Assembly: GCA_018242665.1 (NCBI GenBank) | Contig: JAFEBL010000007.1 | Coordinates: 186,001-250,000 of the forward strand | Length of the DNA: 64,000 nucleotides | Origin: Nitrospira sp. | Lineage (GTDB): Bacteria; Nitrospirota; Nitrospiria; Nitrospirales; Nitrospiraceae | Direction: 5' to 3' | Shown here: positions 60,998 through 64,000 of the stretch, piece by piece | How positions within the stretch are numbered: position 1 is the first letter of the stretch | Layout of the letters: each line of letters opens with the position of its first letter | Made by a program: the position numbers and the translations under genes | The notes under the pieces: model-generated | Seen by the model: the letters and a program-made list of their open reading frames with translations, nothing else | Database searches by the model: none | What the model was told of the DNA's origin: nothing

Positions 60998-61026
60998 TTG
61001 TTGCGACGGAATGGATCAGGTAGAGT
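60998..61026 (+). promoter_or_regulatory. Weak promoter with possible leaderless start
   Basis: TTGTTG (60998-61003), 17 bases, TAGAGT (61021-61026), 6 bases, ATG at 61033. Geometry equals that at 49966-49994 and 49809-49836, but the hexamers are poorer. There is no Shine-Dalgarno sequence. Confidence 0.3.
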
Positions 61027-61032
61027 AACAAC

Positions 61033-61443
61033 ATGCGATCACACGGCGATCGAACTCTACGAATCGTATGCATGCTGTTTGCGACGGGATACCTGTATGT
61101 CGTGGGAATGGGCTCGGCACTGGCCGAGCCTGCCGACGCCGACGTCCCGGCAATGACTGAATTGCAGTCCCAGGCCGTAAGTGACGGAACGGAGACCGCT
61201 GCACCAACCGATCAACAATCGGATCTCTTTCGCCAGGCTCCCACGCTCAGCGGCCGGTTGCGGGTCAGCGAGCAGACCTTCATTCCGTACATCGGCGCCG
61301 GTTTCGGCGGAGGGTATGTCACTGAACGAGATCGTGCGTTGAATCCCCAGCCCATGCTTCCGCAGCAACATCTCTTCGGCGAGTCCATGGGCAAAGGCAT
61401 GATGCCGAACGAGTTCCAGATGGGCATTCGCATCCCCTTCTAG
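61033..61443 (+). CDS. Small secreted protein, probably outer-membrane associated
   Basis: A 136-residue protein with a signal peptide (IVCMLFATGYLYVVGMGSALAE), a Thr/Ala/Gln-rich linker and a beta-like C-terminal half: GRLRVSEQTFIPYIGAGFGGGYVTERD and a terminal strand QMGIRIPF ending in Phe. The Phe end and paired strands fit a small outer-membrane or surface protein, but too few strands are present for a complete barrel. No family is recognised. It stands between the SUMF1 fusion and the antiporter genes. Confidence 0.6.
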   Translation: MRSHGDRTLRIVCMLFATGYLYVVGMGSALAEPADADVPAMTELQSQAVSDGTETAAPTDQQSDLFRQAPTLSGRLRVSEQTFIPYIGAGFGGGYVTERDRALNPQPMLPQQHLFGESMGKGMMPNEFQMGIRIPF

Positions 61444-61626
61444 TCCTTGTCACCCCTACACTGCTTGCCGTCTCTTCTTCAATGCCGGTCAGATGCACCG
61501 GGGCACTACTGCTGAGCGCCGGGCGTAGGACAAACGGCACGCCTTGTTCCGCCGAAGTCCCTACGGTATGCTGGGCACCATTTTGCGCTGTCGCGATGTG
61601 AAACGGCATGCCGGTTCGTCTTCCCT

Positions 61627-63651
61627 ATGAATGATTACGCAGTTCTCGGCGACCTGTTGGTGATCTATGCAGTGTCCACCGCTGTCGTCTTCACGTTTCA
61701 TCAGTTCCGCCTGCCGTCGATCGCCGGGTTTCTGGTCGCCGGAGCCCTGATCGGCCCGCATGGATTGCATCTGATCCCCGATGTGTCGCAGGTCCATGTG
61801 CTCGCCGAGATCGGTATCGTGTTGTTGCTGTTCACGATCGGCATGGAATTTTCGTCCACGCACTTTGCGGCTGCCCGCCGCACGTTGATGGTGGCGGCGC
61901 CGGTGCAGACCGGAGGGGTGCTGATCCTGGCGTTGCTCGGGGCGCTGGCGGTCGGACTGACCTACCAACAGGGCATTTTCTGGGGATTCCTCCTCTCGCT
62001 CAGCAGCACGGCCATTGTCTTGAAGGCCCTGTCTGAACAGGGTGAGAGCGATTCATTCCATGGCCGTGCCACGGTGGCCATCCTCATTTTTCAAGACCTG
62101 GCCGTCGTGCCCATGATGCTCATCACGCCGATTCTGGCCACGCCCAGCGGGAGCGCGATGGGGATGGTGCTGATGACGCTCGTGAAGGCGGCGGTCGTGG
62201 TGGGACTGATCGTCGCGGCGGCCTGGTATCTCGTCCCGCGATTGTTGCGGCATATCGTGCGGAGCCGAAGCCGAGAATTGTTCCTGCTCTCGATCATTGT
62301 ATTGTGCCTGGGGATTGCCTGGCTGACTTCCCTGGGCGGCCTGTCGCTGGCCTTGGGCGCCTTCATTGCGGGATTGGTGATGTCGGAGTCGGAGTACAGC
62401 CATCAAGCACTGGCGGAGGTGCTGCCGTTTCGGGATAGCTTCAATAGTTTGTTTTTCGTGTCGATCGGAGTCCTGATGGACCTGCGGGTGGTCTTGGACC
62501 ATCCCTTCATCGTGTTGGGGCTGTTGCTGGCTGTGATCGCCGGTAAGCTCCTCACCGGCGCCGGGGCGATGGTCGCGGCGGGCGCTCCTCCCAGGTCGGC
62601 GGTGTTGGTGGGGGTCGCTCTCGCGCAGGTGGGAGAATTCAGTTTCATTTTGGCACAGCAGGGGCAGGAGGCCGGCCTTTTCACCGGAGAGCAATATCAG
62701 TTGTTCCTGGCCGTATCGGTCCTGACGATGGTGGTGACGCCCTTCGTGATGCAGTGGTCGCCGCATTTGGGAAGGCGGATCGAGGCGGTGCAACGGGTGC
62801 GGGGATGGATGCCGACCCGCACGGTCGCCCATGTCGAGCAATTGGAGGGGACGCAGGTTCGCATCAAGGACCATGTCATCATCGTGGGCTACGGGCTCAA
62901 TGGCCGTAACCTGGCCCGCGTGCTGGGTGAGACGGAGATTCCACATGTGGCCCTAGATTTGGATGGCGAAACCGTGCGCCGCGAGGCGCGGCATGGTGTG
63001 CCGATCTATTACGGAGATGGGTCAAATGCCAATGTGCTCCGGCACATGAAGATCGAGGACGCCAAAGTCCTGGTCGTCGCTCTTTCCGATCCCTTCACAG
63101 CCAGGAGAACGGTAAAGGTCGCCAAGGGTTTGAATGCCAACCTGCACATCGTGGTACGGACGCGGTATCTGCGGGAGTTGGAAGAATTGCATCAACTCGG
63201 CGCGGATGACGTGGTGCCGGAGGAATTCGAGACCTCGATCGAGATTTTTGCCCTCGTATTACGCACCTATAGCCTGCCGCAAGAATTCGTGGCGCGCAAG
63301 GCCGAGCAGATCAGGCGGGAAGGGTATGCCTTGCTGCGGCGGAGTGAAATGCCGGAATTGGCGCATCATCTCCGCGGCGGGACGCTGACTGATGTCGAGG
63401 TGGAAACCTGCCGGATTGATGACGAAGCGCCGGCGGTGGGGAAATCGTTGGCGGAACTGTCCATTCGTCCGCGGACCGGCGCCTCGGTGATCGCCTGGAC
63501 CAGAAGCCAGGTCACGCAGTCCAATCCGTCGGAGCATGTCCGGCTACAGTCCAGCGATGTCGTCACGCTGCTCGGATCGCGGGAGCAGATTCGCCGTGCC
63601 ATGGCGCTCCTGAACGAGCCCAATCACGGCACCAGTCACCAGCTCAAATAG
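61627..63651 (+). CDS. CPA2-family monovalent cation:proton antiporter (Kef-like)
   Basis: A 674-residue antiporter. Residues 1-385 hold about 12 membrane helices with GFLVAGALIGPHGLHLIPD, GIVLLLFTIGMEFS, LALGAFIAGLVMSESEY and the FRDSFNSLFFVSIGVLMD segment of CPA2 transporters. Residues about 415-530 form a TrkA-N/RCK domain (HVIIVGYGLNGRNLARVLGETE with a Rossmann GxGxxG), and 580-665 a TrkA-C domain (ETCRIDDEAPAVGKSLAELSIR, DVVTLLGSREQI). These proteins exchange K+ or Na+ for protons under nucleotide or redox control. No quinone-reductase-like KefF partner is adjacent. Confidence 0.92.
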   Translation: MNDYAVLGDLLVIYAVSTAVVFTFHQFRLPSIAGFLVAGALIGPHGLHLIPDVSQVHVLAEIGIVLLLFTIGMEFSSTHFAAARRTLMVAAPVQTGGVLILALLGALAVGLTYQQGIFWGFLLSLSSTAIVLKALSEQGESDSFHGRATVAILIFQDLAVVPMMLITPILATPSGSAMGMVLMTLVKAAVVVGLIVAAAWYLVPRLLRHIVRSRSRELFLLSIIVLCLGIAWLTSLGGLSLALGAFIAGLVMSESEYSHQALAEVLPFRDSFNSLFFVSIGVLMDLRVVLDHPFIVLGLLLAVIAGKLLTGAGAMVAAGAPPRSAVLVGVALAQVGEFSFILAQQGQEAGLFTGEQYQLFLAVSVLTMVVTPFVMQWSPHLGRRIEAVQRVRGWMPTRTVAHVEQLEGTQVRIKDHVIIVGYGLNGRNLARVLGETEIPHVALDLDGETVRREARHGVPIYYGDGSNANVLRHMKIEDAKVLVVALSDPFTARRTVKVAKGLNANLHIVVRTRYLRELEELHQLGADDVVPEEFETSIEIFALVLRTYSLPQEFVARKAEQIRREGYALLRRSEMPELAHHLRGGTLTDVEVETCRIDDEAPAVGKSLAELSIRPRTGASVIAWTRSQVTQSNPSEHVRLQSSDVVTLLGSREQIRRAMALLNEPNHGTSHQLK

Positions 63652-63663
63652 CGTGGACTGGTA

Positions 63664-63680
63664 GCCGGTTCGTGACCGGC
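63664..63680. terminator. Short hairpin between convergent genes
   Basis: GCCGGT (63664-63669), loop TCGTG, ACCGGC (63675-63680), between the stops of the antiporter gene and the partial minus-strand gene. It is perfect but short, with no U-tract. Confidence 0.3.
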
Positions 63681-63714
63681 GCTGCACACCATAGTGATCC
63701 CGAGCCGAAGCCTG

Positions 63715-64000
63715 CTAACTTCTCCACCGCAGAGTGACGCGCTCCTTCAGCGGGTGCTCCAACGGCGCTCCGGTTTGCAGCGAGGTCAGGTAGGCGGTCT
63801 TCAGCTTGTAATACCACTTGGCGGGGGTATCCGCGTCGTCGATCAGCATGAGTGCCGGTTTGTATTTCAATCCCACCGCTTGCCGCTCCATGGCCTGCTT
63901 GTCCTGTTTCATGAAAATATTGGCAAAATAACGGAAGAGAGGCTTGGCGAACGGCAGCCAGGGAAGGATGTTCCAGGCGGCGGCAAAGTCGATCCGGCAT
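63715..64000 (-). CDS. C-terminal fragment, possible Rieske-type oxygenase
   Basis: The minus-strand frame is open at the right edge, so only the last 94 or so residues are present: CRIDFAAAWNILPWLP, FMKQDKQAMERQA, PALMLIDDADTPAKWYYKLKTAY and a terminal TLRWRS. The pattern QDKxxxExQ followed by DDADxxAKWYYxLK resembles the C-terminal end of Rieske non-haem-iron oxygenases, but the diagnostic Rieske cluster and mononuclear iron motifs lie beyond the window. The family call is therefore weak; that a real gene ends here is likely. Confidence 0.4.
   Translation of the reverse strand, partial: CRIDFAAAWNILPWLPFAKPLFRYFANIFMKQDKQAMERQAVGLKYKPALMLIDDADTPAKWYYKLKTAYLTSLQTGAPLEHPLKERVTLRWRS

Noticed and set aside
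1-64000. Prophage, insertion sequence, CRISPR or other obvious mobile system
   Set aside because: No transposase, integrase, repeat-spacer array or tail/capsid gene was found; the only repeat family is the noncoding hairpin element.

Overview
The window is a contiguous piece of chromosome from a GC-rich, diderm (Gram-negative-type) bacterium. The outer-membrane side shows in an LptE lipoprotein, an MlaA/VacJ lipoprotein, several beta-barrel proteins and many lipoprotein signal peptides. The leuS-lptE-holA run with rpsT opposing it, the number of PilZ and formylglycine-generating-enzyme-like (SUMF1) proteins, the DUF3015/DUF4105 pair and the style of the uncharacterised secreted proteins fit phylum Nitrospirota, most likely Nitrospira. 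That is inference from gene content, not a database match. There is no transposase, integrase, phage module or CRISPR array. About 60 protein genes and one tRNA are supported.

Layout. 1-5.9 kb: the end of a porin, a dispersed structured repeat, a lipoprotein, a beta-hydroxyacid dehydrogenase, an M20 dipeptidase, a zinc alcohol dehydrogenase and a PEGA lipoprotein. 6-10.4 kb (minus strand): a large secreted unknown, a monohaem cytochrome c following an ECF sigma factor/zinc-finger anti-sigma pair, and a secreted protein with an internal duplication. 10.5-23 kb: housekeeping genes (der, a YrfG-like nucleotidase, leuS, lptE, holA, rpsT, pyrF) around a 1,314-residue hybrid sensor kinase and a methyltransferase.

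23-28.1 kb: tRNA-His, three PilZ-type proteins in tandem, then a probable compatible-solute module: a GpgS-type glycosyltransferase, an MscS-type membrane protein, a small membrane protein and, convergently, a mannosyl-/glucosyl-3-phosphoglycerate phosphatase. 28.5-37.5 kb: a 1,521-residue TPR/Pro-Ala-Glu-rich membrane protein with recurring PMPW(D/E)Q motifs; a second ECF sigma operon whose genes all overlap, ending in a DUF3106 protein; and, facing it, a three-gene signalling operon (HD-GYP-type accessory domain, HDOD, receiver-GGDEF).

37.6-49.8 kb: an AIM24 protein, an M48 protease preceded by the second copy of the dispersed repeat, a YfcE-type phosphoesterase, DUF3015 and DUF4105 proteins, a TRL-family lipoprotein between two paralogous beta-barrels, an alpha/beta hydrolase, MlaA, and the tdh-kbl threonine catabolic operon. 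50-64 kb: a periplasmic TonB-C protein, YceI, a LolA-like protein, three SUMF1-domain proteins that all lack the catalytic cysteine pair (one a Tat-exported fusion to a glycosidase-like barrel), a HemD-like protein, a VOC protein, a metallo-beta-lactamase-fold protein, a UDP-glucuronate 4-epimerase, a CPA2 cation/proton antiporter and the C-terminus of a possible Rieske oxygenase.

The parts most likely to repay follow-up are the dispersed hairpin repeat, the Tat-exported glycosidase-SUMF1 fusion with its two cysteine-less relatives, the osmolyte/mechanosensitive module with its operator-like dyad, the giant PMPW-motif protein, and the fully overlapping sigma-factor operon with a possible leader peptide.
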